From an uncultured Flavihumibacter sp. (lineage in GTDB: Bacteria > Bacteroidota > Bacteroidia > Chitinophagales > Chitinophagaceae), in contig CABHOY010000013.1 of assembly GCA_902168105.1 (NCBI GenBank), forward strand, positions 1-64,000: a stretch of DNA of 64,000 nucleotides, read 5' to 3'. The notes below the pieces were generated by a model that saw only the letters and a program-made list of their open reading frames with translations, was not told where the DNA came from and searched no databases. This document shows positions 26,024 through 34,730 of this stretch, one piece after another. The number at the start of each line of letters is the position of its first letter. The stretch's first letter is position 1. The translations under genes were made by a program, and so were the position numbers.

Positions 26024-26719
26024 GTGAAGAAGTTATTGCCGATAATCATATCCGTCGCCAGCATTGCCACTGCCGGCGCACAAGTGAAGAAAAAGCCTGT
26101 TAAACACGCACCAGTAAAGAAACATACTGCCTACCACAAGAAATCGACCGCCCATAAACCGGTTGCTCATAAAAAGGTTGTTGTGCCACCTACGCCGCCG
26201 GACAGCTTATATTTTCCTAATTCCGACATCACCCTCAATACATACGATACTTCAGGCCTGAAAGGCAATATCAAACAGCTGCTGGCTGTTCTTGAGTCCG
26301 AATTGGGCAAGCCTTACATCCGCGGGGCAATCGGGCCTTTTGCCTTTGACTGCAGTGGATTGATGAAATTCGGCTTCTCTTTTATTGGTATGACCTTGCC
26401 ACGCACCGCAGCTGATATGAGCACCCTGGGTAATCTGATCACCCCTTCCGACTGGAGCCCCGGCGACCTGCTGTTCTTTGCGGGAAGAAGGAATTCCAAG
26501 ACCAACAAAAGAGTTGCTCACGTTGGTTTAGTCTACAAAGTAGATAACGGAAAGGTCCTGATGATCCACTCCAGCAACCAGGGCGTGAATATCGTGGATG
26601 TTACCAACAGCGAATACTATAAGAAACGTCTTATTGCCGCCAAAAGGGTGATCCCTGTCGATTCCGCCAACCAGGTGATCCCGCCAACAGCATTAGAGGG
26701 AACTTCAAGCGATTATTAA
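26024..26719 (+). CDS. NlpC/P60 family (C40) cysteine endopeptidase
   Basis: A 231-aa secreted peptidase that would cut gamma-D-glutamyl-diamino acid bonds in peptidoglycan. GTG at 26024 is the only start that gives the signal peptide MKKLLPIIISVASIATAGA. A Lys/His-rich linker follows (about 20-60). The catalytic domain has the nucleophile Cys in FDCSGLMKFGF (about 109) and the catalytic His in RVAHVGLVYKV (about 165), with the polar third residue likely in VLMIHSSNQG. A three-codon ATG-TTA-CTG-TGA frame at 26016-26027 overlaps the GTG. It is co-transcribed with capA. Confidence 0.88.
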   Translation: MKKLLPIIISVASIATAGAQVKKKPVKHAPVKKHTAYHKKSTAHKPVAHKKVVVPPTPPDSLYFPNSDITLNTYDTSGLKGNIKQLLAVLESELGKPYIRGAIGPFAFDCSGLMKFGFSFIGMTLPRTAADMSTLGNLITPSDWSPGDLLFFAGRRNSKTNKRVAHVGLVYKVDNGKVLMIHSSNQGVNIVDVTNSEYYKKRLIAAKRVIPVDSANQVIPPTALEGTSSDY

Positions 26720-26871
26720 GCCAACAGATGAACGTCTTACCCGGCCCTTGCAAGAGGCGTCGGGTTGTTTGCATTTTGTTCAGGTCACGTCATCCAAAAG
26801 TGCAGATGACATGTTGTTTTTCCTTATTTTTAGTCACGGCCAATAAAAGGCCGTGAACCAAAAACAATCAT

Positions 26872-28509
26872 ATGGATGCACAGCAACTGGATATGAACCG
26901 GAACGAAGATGCGATGCGCAGATCTCTCAGCACGCTGAAACAGCGCTTCACCGTAGTTGAACAGGGAGGCGGCAAAAAGAACCTCGAAAAGGTCCGTCAG
27001 AGAGGCAAATTAACCCCGCGTGAACGTATTGCTTATCTGGTGGACAAAGACACCCCTTTTACGGAAATAGGCGCGTTTGCGGCCTATGAAATGTATGCTG
27101 AACATGGTGGTTGTCCGGCGGCAGGTACAGTTGGCGGTATCGGATATATTAGCGGTCGCCAATGTATGATCGTAGCCAACGATATGACTGTGAAAGCAGG
27201 CGCCTGGTTTCCCATGACAGGAAAGAAGAATCTCCGTCTCCAGGAGATCGCGATGGAAAACAGACTGCCAGTTATCTACCTCGTGGACAGCGCAGGCGTA
27301 TACCTGCCCATGCAGGATGAAATATTCCCCGACAAAGAACACTTCGGTCGCATTTTCCGTAATAATGCCCGTATGAGCGCTATGGGTATCACCCAGATCG
27401 CTGCAGTAATGGGTAGCTGTGTGGCCGGAGGGGCCTATCTGCCTATTATGAGCGATGAAGTGCTGATGGTGGAAGGAAACGGCTCTATTTTCCTTGCGGG
27501 CCCTTACCTCGTAAAGGCCGCCATTGGAGAAACCGTTGATGCAGAAACGTTAGGTGGTGCAGTGACCCATACAGAGATCTCCGGTATTGCTGACTACCGG
27601 TTTGATACAGACGAAGAGTGCCTGGACCATATTAAAAAGATCGTCAGTAAGATCGGTGATCCGGTGAGCGCAGGCTTCAATCGTGCAACACCTGCGCCGC
27701 CTGAAAAAGACCCTGCTACTTTGTACAATATGATCCCGGAAGACAGCACCCGCCCATATGATATGCTGGAGATCATTCACCGCCTGGTAGACCGTTCCGA
27801 ATTTGATCAGTATAAAGAAGATTATGGTAAGACCATTCTTTGCGGTTATGCCCGTATCGATGGCTGGGCTGTGGGCATTGTGGCTAATCAGCGCAAGATG
27901 GTCAAAAGCAAAAAGGGAGAGATGCAGATGGGCGGTGTGATCTACAATGACAGCGCCGATAAAGCTGCCCGCTTCATCATGAACTGTAACCAGAAAAAGA
28001 TCCCGCTGGTATTCCTGCAGGATGTAACGGGCTTCATGGTAGGCAGCCGTAGTGAACATGCCGGTATCATTAAAGACGGGGCAAAACTGGTAAATGCAGT
28101 GGCCAATTCTGTCGTACCTAAGTTTACGGTGATAGTAGGCAACTCTTATGGCGCAGGCAACTATGCCATGTGCGGTAAGGCTTATGATCCTCGGTTTATT
28201 TATGCATGGCCTAACGCCAAGATAGCAGTAATGGGTGGAGAACAAGCTGCGAAAACACTGCTTCAGATCCAGGTGGCGTCACTGAAAGCGAAAGGAGAGG
28301 AGATCACCCCGGAAGAGGAAAAACGCTTGCTCGATGAGATCACGGCACGCTACAATAGCCAGACCACTCCATACTATGCGGCAGCACGCCTTTGGGTAGA
28401 TGAGATCATCGATCCGATGGAAACACGTAAAATACTTTCCGAAAGCATCACAGCGGCCAATAATGCACCTGTGGAAGACACATTCAGTTTAGGTGTTTTC
28501 CAGGTGTAA
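26872..28509 (+). CDS. Acyl-CoA carboxylase beta (carboxyltransferase) subunit, methylcrotonyl-CoA type
   Basis: A 545-aa biotin-dependent carboxyltransferase. Sequence features of the MCC-beta type include RGKLTPRERIAYLVD, FPDKEHFGRIFRNNARMSA, VMGSCVAGGAYLPIMSDEV, GSIFLAGPYLVKAA and, in the second crotonase half, IPLVFLQDVTGFMVG, NSYGAGNYAMCGKAYDPRF and AVMGGEQAA. It would transfer a carboxyl group from carboxybiotin to methylcrotonyl-CoA in leucine degradation, or to propionyl-CoA, depending on its partner. No biotin-carboxylase/BCCP subunit or other leucine-pathway gene is adjacent. It is 33 bases upstream of rnhA, but rnhA has its own promoter box. Confidence 0.92.
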   Translation: MDAQQLDMNRNEDAMRRSLSTLKQRFTVVEQGGGKKNLEKVRQRGKLTPRERIAYLVDKDTPFTEIGAFAAYEMYAEHGGCPAAGTVGGIGYISGRQCMIVANDMTVKAGAWFPMTGKKNLRLQEIAMENRLPVIYLVDSAGVYLPMQDEIFPDKEHFGRIFRNNARMSAMGITQIAAVMGSCVAGGAYLPIMSDEVLMVEGNGSIFLAGPYLVKAAIGETVDAETLGGAVTHTEISGIADYRFDTDEECLDHIKKIVSKIGDPVSAGFNRATPAPPEKDPATLYNMIPEDSTRPYDMLEIIHRLVDRSEFDQYKEDYGKTILCGYARIDGWAVGIVANQRKMVKSKKGEMQMGGVIYNDSADKAARFIMNCNQKKIPLVFLQDVTGFMVGSRSEHAGIIKDGAKLVNAVANSVVPKFTVIVGNSYGAGNYAMCGKAYDPRFIYAWPNAKIAVMGGEQAAKTLLQIQVASLKAKGEEITPEEEKRLLDEITARYNSQTTPYYAAARLWVDEIIDPMETRKILSESITAANNAPVEDTFSLGVFQV

Positions 28510-28528
28510 AAGCATAGCGCTTAATCCT

Positions 28529-28536
28529 TATCTTTG
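28529..28536 (+). promoter_or_regulatory. TATCTTTG -7 box immediately before rnhA
   Basis: TATCTTTG matches TAnnTTTG exactly and lies only 6 bases before the ATG. Transcription starting at the usual distance would begin at or next to the start codon, giving a leaderless or near-leaderless mRNA. Confidence 0.5.
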
Positions 28537-28542
28537 CCCGCT

Positions 28543-29004
28543 ATGTCGGAAGTTATTATTTACACGGATGGTTCTTCACGCGGTAACCCTGGCCCAGGCG
28601 GCTATGGCGTTATCCTGATGTGGAACAGTGTCCGCAAGGAATTATCACAGGGATACCGTCTTACCACCAATAACAGGATGGAGCTGCTGGCCGTGATCGT
28701 AGCCCTCGAAGCACTAAAGAAAGACGGACTGCAGGTGAAGATCTTTACAGATAGTCAGTATGTAGTTAACAGCGTTGAAAAAGGCTGGTTATGGGGCTGG
28801 GTGAAGACCGGTTTTAAAGACAAGAAGAATAAGGATCTCTGGCAACGTTTCATTCCTGCTTACAAAAAACATCAAGTGAAGTTCAACTGGGTGAAAGGAC
28901 ATTCCACCAATCCGATGAACAACCGTTGTGATATACTGGCCACAGAAGCGGCCGACAGTGGAAACTGGCTGGAAGATACCGGTTTCCAGGGCAATCAGGA
29001 CTGA
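28543..29004 (+). CDS. rnhA: Ribonuclease HI
   Basis: A 153-aa enzyme that cuts the RNA strand of RNA-DNA hybrids. Catalytic acidic residues are visible as D9 (IYTDGSSRGNPG), E47 (NNRMELLAV), D70 (IFTDSQYV) and D130 (NNRCD), with H120 (WVKGHS) as the supporting His. The basic-protrusion region (KGWLWGWVKTGFKDKKNKDLW) is present, as in E. coli RNase HI. The ATG at 28543 was chosen over an in-frame TTG at 28534 that lies inside the promoter box. A terminator follows. Confidence 0.96.
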   Translation: MSEVIIYTDGSSRGNPGPGGYGVILMWNSVRKELSQGYRLTTNNRMELLAVIVALEALKKDGLQVKIFTDSQYVVNSVEKGWLWGWVKTGFKDKKNKDLWQRFIPAYKKHQVKFNWVKGHSTNPMNNRCDILATEAADSGNWLEDTGFQGNQD

Positions 29005-29027
29005 TCTAAGATCTTTCAATATTAATG

Positions 29028-29060
29028 GGGCTGTCCGTCATAAGCGGACGGCCTTTTTTG
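29028..29060 (+). terminator. Rho-independent terminator after rnhA
   Basis: GGCTGTCCG pairs with CGGACGGCC around TCATAAG, followed by TTTTTT. Confidence 0.85.
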
Positions 29061-29178
29061 TTAACTCACGTCTCCATCTGCCTGATCCGCTTTAACATTT
29101 ATTTAATGATTTTTCGAAATTTGTCCACCATTATCGAAATTCTGTGCAACTATTGAAAGCTTATTGCTGCTTACTTTT

Positions 29179-29763
29179 ATGTCATTAAACGATGCCTTAA
29201 AAGATCAAGCAATGACACATTGGAAGATTGATGAATCACACAGCGAAATTGGATTCAAAGTAAAGCACCTGATGATCACAAACGTGAGCGGCTATTTTAC
29301 ACAGTTCTCCGGAAGTATTGAGACCGATAGCGAGGATTTCCACGATGCGAAAATTACTTTTGAAGCGGCTACGGCCAGTATCAGCACGTTAAACAAACAG
29401 CGGGATGAGCATCTCAGAGGGGGTGATTTCTTTGACACAGCTCATCATCCGAAAATTAGCTTTGTTTCCAAAAAGATCAAAAAGATCACGGACGAAGACT
29501 ACAAGGTAGTCGGAGACCTGACCATCAAAGGGCATACGCACGCCATTGAGCTGGAAGTAAGCCGCAATGGCATAGTGACTGACCCGTACGGACAGGAAAA
29601 AGAAGGCTTTTCCATCAAGGGACGATTGCATCGCGCCGACTATGGTTTGCGCTGGAATGCTGCTACAGAAGCGGGAAGTATTGTACTGAGCGATGAAGTG
29701 AAACTGCACATGGAGATCCAGTTAGTAAAAGTAACTGAACCAGTATTAGCTGTAGCGGAATAA
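29179..29763 (+). CDS. YceI family periplasmic-type lipid/isoprenoid-binding protein
   Basis: A 194-aa lipocalin-like barrel. The family pattern is clear: WKIDESHSEIGFKVKHLMI, RDEHLRGGDFFDTAHHPKISFVS, GDLTIKGHTHAIEL, and the closing SDEVKLHMEIQLVK. There is no signal peptide, so in this case the protein is probably cytosolic, unlike E. coli YceI. The ATG at 29179 is used; a later ATG at 29212 (MTHWKID) would also be a normal YceI opening and may be the true start. It is 48 bases upstream of the flavin-dependent oxidoreductase gene, so the two are probably one operon. The ligand is probably a polyisoprenoid by family knowledge. Confidence 0.9.
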   Translation: MSLNDALKDQAMTHWKIDESHSEIGFKVKHLMITNVSGYFTQFSGSIETDSEDFHDAKITFEAATASISTLNKQRDEHLRGGDFFDTAHHPKISFVSKKIKKITDEDYKVVGDLTIKGHTHAIELEVSRNGIVTDPYGQEKEGFSIKGRLHRADYGLRWNAATEAGSIVLSDEVKLHMEIQLVKVTEPVLAVAE

Positions 29764-29811
29764 AGCAGTTGAATGACGGGAACAGAAAAATGAAAATCCT
29801 CTAAAAAAGAT

Positions 29812-30837
29812 ATGATAGAAATAGGAATAGACAGTTTTGCGGCCAGGTTCAGCGACAACGCGGCGGCTGCATTGAGCGACAAAGACGCGATGTTCCAGTT
29901 GCTGGAAAGAATGGAACATGCAGACAGATCAGGTCTGGATGTATTTGGTATTGGTGAGCATCACCGGAAAGGTTTCCTGGATGCAGCGCCTACCCATATA
30001 CTGGCCGCGGCGGCTTCCCGCACAAAGCGTATCAAGCTGGCCAGTGCTGTAACCGTCTTGAGCGCCATAGACCCTGTACGCGCATTTCAGAACTTTGCTA
30101 CATTAGACCTGATCTCCGGAGGCCGGGCTGAAATGGTGGTCGGAAGAGGCTCTTTTACAGATGCGTTCCCGTTATTCGGATACAACCTGAATGATTATGA
30201 TGATCTCTTTGCTGAAAAGCTGGAGCTCTTATTGGAAATAAGGGACAATGAATTTGTGACGTGGTCAGGGAAATTCAGGCCGGCATTAAAGAACCAGCCT
30301 GTTTATCCGAGGCCGATCCAGGAGAAATTGCCTATCTGGCTTGGTGTGGGTGGTACTCCGCAGTCGTTCGTACGTGCAGGTGCATTAGGACTGCCATTAA
30401 TGGTAGCTATCATCGGTGGTGAAACTCATCGTTTCCGTCCACTGGTTGATCTTTACCGCGAAGCCGGAAAAAGGGCAGGACATGCGCCTGAAAAGCTGAC
30501 TGTAGGCCTGCACTCATTGGGTTATATTGCCAATACAACTGAAGAAGCAATTGAGAACTTTTACCCGGGATATGCCGCCAGTATGACTAAGGTAGGGAAA
30601 GAGCGTGGCTGGCCCCCGATGACGAAAGAAAGGTTCATGAGTCAGATGGGACCAACTGGCGCACTACTTGTAGGTGGCGTGGAAGAAGTGGCAGAGAAAG
30701 TACTCCGTCATGCCGAAGCATTAGGAGGCATTTCCAGGTTGACCTTCCAGATGGATTCAGCTGAAGTATCTCACGATAAACTGATGGGCTCTATTGAACT
30801 GATAGGAACGAAACTGAAGCCGCTCATCAACGGATAA
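29812..30837 (+). CDS. LLM class flavin-dependent oxidoreductase (luciferase-like)
   Basis: A 341-aa TIM-barrel flavoprotein of the bacterial luciferase-like group. Signatures include DVFGIGEHHRKGFLDAAPTHILAAAASRTKRIKL near the N-terminus (first part: DVFGIGEHHRKG), SAVTVLSAIDPVR, AEMVVGRGSFTDAFPLFG and PIWLGVGGTPQSFVRAG. It would use FMNH2 or F420-like flavin for oxidation or monooxygenation; the substrate is unknown. It directly follows the YceI gene and is followed by a terminator shared with the convergent gene. Confidence 0.93.
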   Translation: MIEIGIDSFAARFSDNAAAALSDKDAMFQLLERMEHADRSGLDVFGIGEHHRKGFLDAAPTHILAAAASRTKRIKLASAVTVLSAIDPVRAFQNFATLDLISGGRAEMVVGRGSFTDAFPLFGYNLNDYDDLFAEKLELLLEIRDNEFVTWSGKFRPALKNQPVYPRPIQEKLPIWLGVGGTPQSFVRAGALGLPLMVAIIGGETHRFRPLVDLYREAGKRAGHAPEKLTVGLHSLGYIANTTEEAIENFYPGYAASMTKVGKERGWPPMTKERFMSQMGPTGALLVGGVEEVAEKVLRHAEALGGISRLTFQMDSAEVSHDKLMGSIELIGTKLKPLING

Positions 30838-30848
30838 ATTTTATTGAA

Positions 30849-30888
30849 AGCAGTCGAAGGGCAGGCATAACCTGCCCTTTCGCTTTTT
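30849..30888. terminator. Bidirectional rho-independent terminator
   Basis: AAGGGCAGG (30857-30865) pairs with CCTGCCCTT (30871-30879) with outer GAAAG/CTTTT pairing. It serves the flavin oxidoreductase on the plus strand and overlaps the stop of the minus-strand gene. Confidence 0.8.
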
Positions 30889-31957
30889 ATTCCAGTTTTG
30901 CTTTTATACCCCAGCCGCCGAACAATTCTGACACGGCGATCAGCACTTCATTCCGGCCCTTCTGCAATGGGAGATATACGGCATCCCAATATCCCACAGT
31001 ACCGAGGAAACGATAATCACGGGAATTAAATACATCATTCCCTTCATACAATAACCGGCCATTCAGGTATACACGTGCCCCGTCCGAAAACCCAAAACTC
31101 ATCTTCTGGATGCGTGGTGCAGTGGCATTAATTACTTTCCGGACAAACACCGTATTGACTTCTTCCGTCACCCCCGATAGTTGAGCCAGATCGGTAATGC
31201 CGTTATGATCAGCCCAAAGCGTTTTCCATTTGAGGGAAGTAGTATCCGGAGCCTGAAGCTGCGTGCGTCCGGCTATCTGCTTTTCACTGAATACGCTGCT
31301 CACTTCCCAGCTGGTAACAGTGCCGGGAGCTAATACCGGCGCCGCCCGTTTGCTTTTAATGGTAACATCATCAGTGGAGGTATACACGAAATTGCTATAC
31401 CAGGCTACAGCAGGCCAGGGATTGGTCAACTCGATAGCCCCGGAAATAATATCCCGTTTAAGCGGATGGATGTATAATACAGGTTCTGCGGCGTTATCAA
31501 AATAGATCTCAGCTTCTTTTTCTTTCACCACCATTTTAATGTGCAGCCAGCGGCCAAAGGGAAGTTCTACTGCATTATTATACCCAGGGCCATAGTATAG
31601 CTGGAAGCCACCCAGCTGGTTGTATACCGGCGTGTATTGCATAGCATCGGGATTTCCGGACTGGTGCGGACGCAGGTAATATTCTTCAAAGTTGGATGAG
31701 TCCTGCATCCGGAAATGAATGCCGGGAAAGTAGCGGGCTTTGGACAAGGCAATGTCAAATTCAATAATACCATTCCTGAAGTTGGCATCGGATAGTAATG
31801 CATTGCCTAGTTTTAACCGTAATGCCGGCTGACCAAGATGGGTTTCAGAAACAGCTTCTTCACCCTTGATCTGCCATCGTGGCGAGTCGAAGGGGACAGA
31901 GGTCTGGGCAATTGTAGTGAATGGGAAAAGGATCATGATGATCAGCAGGCGATACAT
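30887..31957 (-). CDS. Secreted protein with ConA-like (LamG/DUF1080-type) domain
   Basis: A 356-aa protein with a signal peptide (MYRLLIIMILFPFTTIAQT). Residues about 30-180 follow the pattern of concanavalin-like jelly-roll domains: FRNGIIEFDIALSKARYFPG, FRMQDSSNFEEYYLRPHQ, ELPFGRWLHIKMVVKEKEA, AEIYFDN and GAIELTNPW, with AWYSNFVYT closing it. The C-terminal part (about 205-356) has a galactose-binding-like beta pattern (FVRKVINATAPRI, GARVYLNGRLLYEG, LPLQKGRNEVLIAV, GGWGIKAKLE). No catalytic residues are identifiable. It could bind or process glycans. The gene stands alone. Confidence 0.75.
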   Translation of the reverse strand: MYRLLIIMILFPFTTIAQTSVPFDSPRWQIKGEEAVSETHLGQPALRLKLGNALLSDANFRNGIIEFDIALSKARYFPGIHFRMQDSSNFEEYYLRPHQSGNPDAMQYTPVYNQLGGFQLYYGPGYNNAVELPFGRWLHIKMVVKEKEAEIYFDNAAEPVLYIHPLKRDIISGAIELTNPWPAVAWYSNFVYTSTDDVTIKSKRAAPVLAPGTVTSWEVSSVFSEKQIAGRTQLQAPDTTSLKWKTLWADHNGITDLAQLSGVTEEVNTVFVRKVINATAPRIQKMSFGFSDGARVYLNGRLLYEGNDVFNSRDYRFLGTVGYWDAVYLPLQKGRNEVLIAVSELFGGWGIKAKLE

Positions 31958-32136
31958 GATGGCGTGGAAGTTTAGTGATTGAAAAATGAGAGCGGGATGC
32001 GCATTCCCGGCAAATTAGCAGAATCAATTTGCCGGGAATATTCAAAGCAGTAACAAGTTCGTTCAAGTTCGTTCACACTGTATCTGGCTGATTATCAAAT
32101 GGGCATCAGGGGCTGATCTGTGCGGTAAAACAGTTT

Positions 32137-34548
32137 TTATTCGGCTTTTAAATGTTTTACAGGGTTAGTTAATGCGATTTTAATAGCCTGATAACTTACC
32201 GTCAATACTGCTACGATGAGTGAAAATATTCCTGCAAGCGCGAACATCCAACCGCTGATAGGAATACGGTAAGCGAAGCCGTTTAACCATTTGTCCATTG
32301 CCCACCAGGCGAGCGGATAGGATAAGAGAATGGCAATAATGACCAGCTTTACAAAGTCTCTCGAAAGCAACACGGCGATATAGGAAGACGATGCTCCCAG
32401 TACCTTCCTTATACTTACTTCTTTGGTACGTAGTTGTGCGGTATATGCAGACAGTCCGAACAATCCCATGCAGGATATAAATATCGCAAAGGCGGCGAAT
32501 GCTTTGAATATAGTACTCATCTGATTTTCAGATGCGTAAAGAAGGTTAAGTTTATCGTCAATGAAGGTGTATGTAAACGTCCCGGCTGGCGTCAGTTTCT
32601 TTACGCGTTCCTCCATAAAAGCCATAGTGGATCGTATGCTTCCGGGTTTTATTTTCAACAAGAGGTAATTGGCCCGTTGAGGGTCATATTTGATAACCAG
32701 CGGATCTACCGGAGAATGCAGAGATGCGAAATTGAAGTTCTTCACCACACCAACGATCGAACCGGTATCCCCGTCAAGAACGAATTGTTGCCCGATAGGC
32801 GATTTCAACTGATAAGCCTTTACAGCCGATTCATTAATAATAAACTCACTGGTTTTTATGTTGGGCATTTGGTTAAAGAAGTTCCTGCCCTCCAGTAAAG
32901 GAATCTGTAAAGTAGATAACAAGCGCTCGTCCGACCACATGGTGCGGCTATTATCAAGCTCCTCTTTGGAATCTGCAGATAATGGTCTGAAAGATTGAGA
33001 ACTGAACCGGTCGCCGGGAAGGGTGGAAACGACCGAGAAATCAGTAATATCCGGTTGTTGCCGGATGTCATTCATCAATGCATCGAACCGCTGCCACATC
33101 GGACCATAGATAGTTATACCTGCCAGCTGTTCTCTGTCAAATCCCAGGTCTTTGTTATGAAAGAATTTGATCTGGCGGTATATCACGAGTGTACTGACGA
33201 TCATAAATACAGACACAACGAATTGAAAGATGATCAGCCCTTTTCTGACAATATCCGCAGATGTTCGCGGAACGCCCCTGCCTTTGAGTGATGTAATAGG
33301 ATGAAAACGTGCTACATTCCAGGCGGGATAGCTACCAGCAAGTAACCCGATAAATAAGATCAGTAACAGAATGATACCCAGGTTTGAGAAGGACAGGATA
33401 CCGGACATATAAAATGGCCTTGAGGCTATGTCATTATAAAAGGGAATGGCTGCTCTAAGGAACAATAATGCCAGGGCCGAAGCTATCAGGGTAGTGATCA
33501 TTGACTCGCCCAGGAACTGCATGATCACCTGTTTTTTTGTAGCGCCTACGACTTTGCGCATACCTATTTCCTTCATCCTGCCGAATGCTTGTGCGGTATA
33601 CAAATTAATAAAATTAACAGCTGCTACCAGCAGTATAAACAATGCGGCGAGGGAAAAGATCCGGACATAGCTGATATCACTGTTCGGCGCCATTTCTTTT
33701 TCCAGATGGGAATGAAGATGGATATCTGTGATCGGCTGTAAGACTACGTCCCTTTTTGATAATATCTCCTCGCGCGTCTCACCGTTTGGCAGGTAATACT
33801 TTAGTAGAAAATCATTCATCCTGGACCGGATCTTTGAAAGAGAGCTTGCTTTGTCCAGCACTACGTAGGTATAAAAGCCGTTCCAGGTTCTGTTAGCCAA
33901 CGATTGGTCATCCACATAACGATGGATGGTGGCCATTGACAGCAGATAGTCAAAATGAAGATGAGAGGGAAATGTATGTTCACGGATAACACCTGTAACA
34001 CGTAATGGAACGCCATTCACGTCATCCTGCAACACTTTGCCAATGGGATCGGTTTTGCCGAAATATTTCAGTGCCATCTTTTCCGTGATAATAACGTTAC
34101 CGGGTGCAGCAAGTGCTGTCCCCTTATCTCCGGAAACAAAATCAATATCAAATACGTCCGTTACCGTAGGGTCAGCAAAAAGGCCGCCATTCTCCTGAAA
34201 TTTGGTAAGTGTACCATCGGGGGATGTATAACTTAACACCTGGAAAGGATAAAGCCTGTGAAAGGTGACTGTATTGACCACCTGAGAAAATTCCTGCTGG
34301 AAGACACTGGCGGTGGGAAATGGTGTTGCTGCCCACGACCGGTCTCCATCACCTTTTCCGTGGAAAGTTACCCTGAAGATGCGATCTGCTTTAGAAAAAC
34401 CTTTATCATATTCCAACTCCTGCTTTACGTGAAAAATGATCAGCAGTGCGCAGGCCATTCCCAGCGCCAGACCAGCTATGTTAATGATCGTGAAGAGTTT
34501 ATTCTTCCAGAGATTGCGAAGGGCTATTTTAAGGTAACTCTGTAGCAT
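32137..34548 (-). CDS. FtsX/MacB-type ABC transporter permease, no adjacent ATPase
   Basis: An 803-aa permease with two MacB_PCD/FtsX repeats. An N-terminal helix (MLQSYLKIALRNLWKNKL then FTIINIAGLALGMACALLI) leads to a periplasmic MacB-core domain (about 55-240). A three-helix FtsX unit follows (VRIFSLAALFILLVAAVNF..., with the coupling segment MRKVVGATKKQVI at about 325). The second half repeats this, ending with the coupling helix IRKVLGASSSYIA and C-terminal helices. Such proteins export lipids, peptides or antibiotics, or act in cell-wall hydrolase control. The partner ATPase (MacB/LolD-like) is not in the window, and the 5' flank is an empty intergenic region. Confidence 0.92.
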   Translation of the reverse strand: MLQSYLKIALRNLWKNKLFTIINIAGLALGMACALLIIFHVKQELEYDKGFSKADRIFRVTFHGKGDGDRSWAATPFPTASVFQQEFSQVVNTVTFHRLYPFQVLSYTSPDGTLTKFQENGGLFADPTVTDVFDIDFVSGDKGTALAAPGNVIITEKMALKYFGKTDPIGKVLQDDVNGVPLRVTGVIREHTFPSHLHFDYLLSMATIHRYVDDQSLANRTWNGFYTYVVLDKASSLSKIRSRMNDFLLKYYLPNGETREEILSKRDVVLQPITDIHLHSHLEKEMAPNSDISYVRIFSLAALFILLVAAVNFINLYTAQAFGRMKEIGMRKVVGATKKQVIMQFLGESMITTLIASALALLFLRAAIPFYNDIASRPFYMSGILSFSNLGIILLLILFIGLLAGSYPAWNVARFHPITSLKGRGVPRTSADIVRKGLIIFQFVVSVFMIVSTLVIYRQIKFFHNKDLGFDREQLAGITIYGPMWQRFDALMNDIRQQPDITDFSVVSTLPGDRFSSQSFRPLSADSKEELDNSRTMWSDERLLSTLQIPLLEGRNFFNQMPNIKTSEFIINESAVKAYQLKSPIGQQFVLDGDTGSIVGVVKNFNFASLHSPVDPLVIKYDPQRANYLLLKIKPGSIRSTMAFMEERVKKLTPAGTFTYTFIDDKLNLLYASENQMSTIFKAFAAFAIFISCMGLFGLSAYTAQLRTKEVSIRKVLGASSSYIAVLLSRDFVKLVIIAILLSYPLAWWAMDKWLNGFAYRIPISGWMFALAGIFSLIVAVLTVSYQAIKIALTNPVKHLKAE

Positions 34549-34730
34549 ACAATACTTAATTATATTACTCTTCCTCCAAGTAAGTGCCGATTATTAAAAT
34601 ATTAATAACCAATAGGTAACATGTAGGGGTTAGGACCAAAATGTCCGTTTTTAGTACAATATCTGTTCACTTTTAAATAATCTCGCCGTAGTTCGGTAGT
34701 TTTGTAACGGATTTCAACCTATAGACGAAC

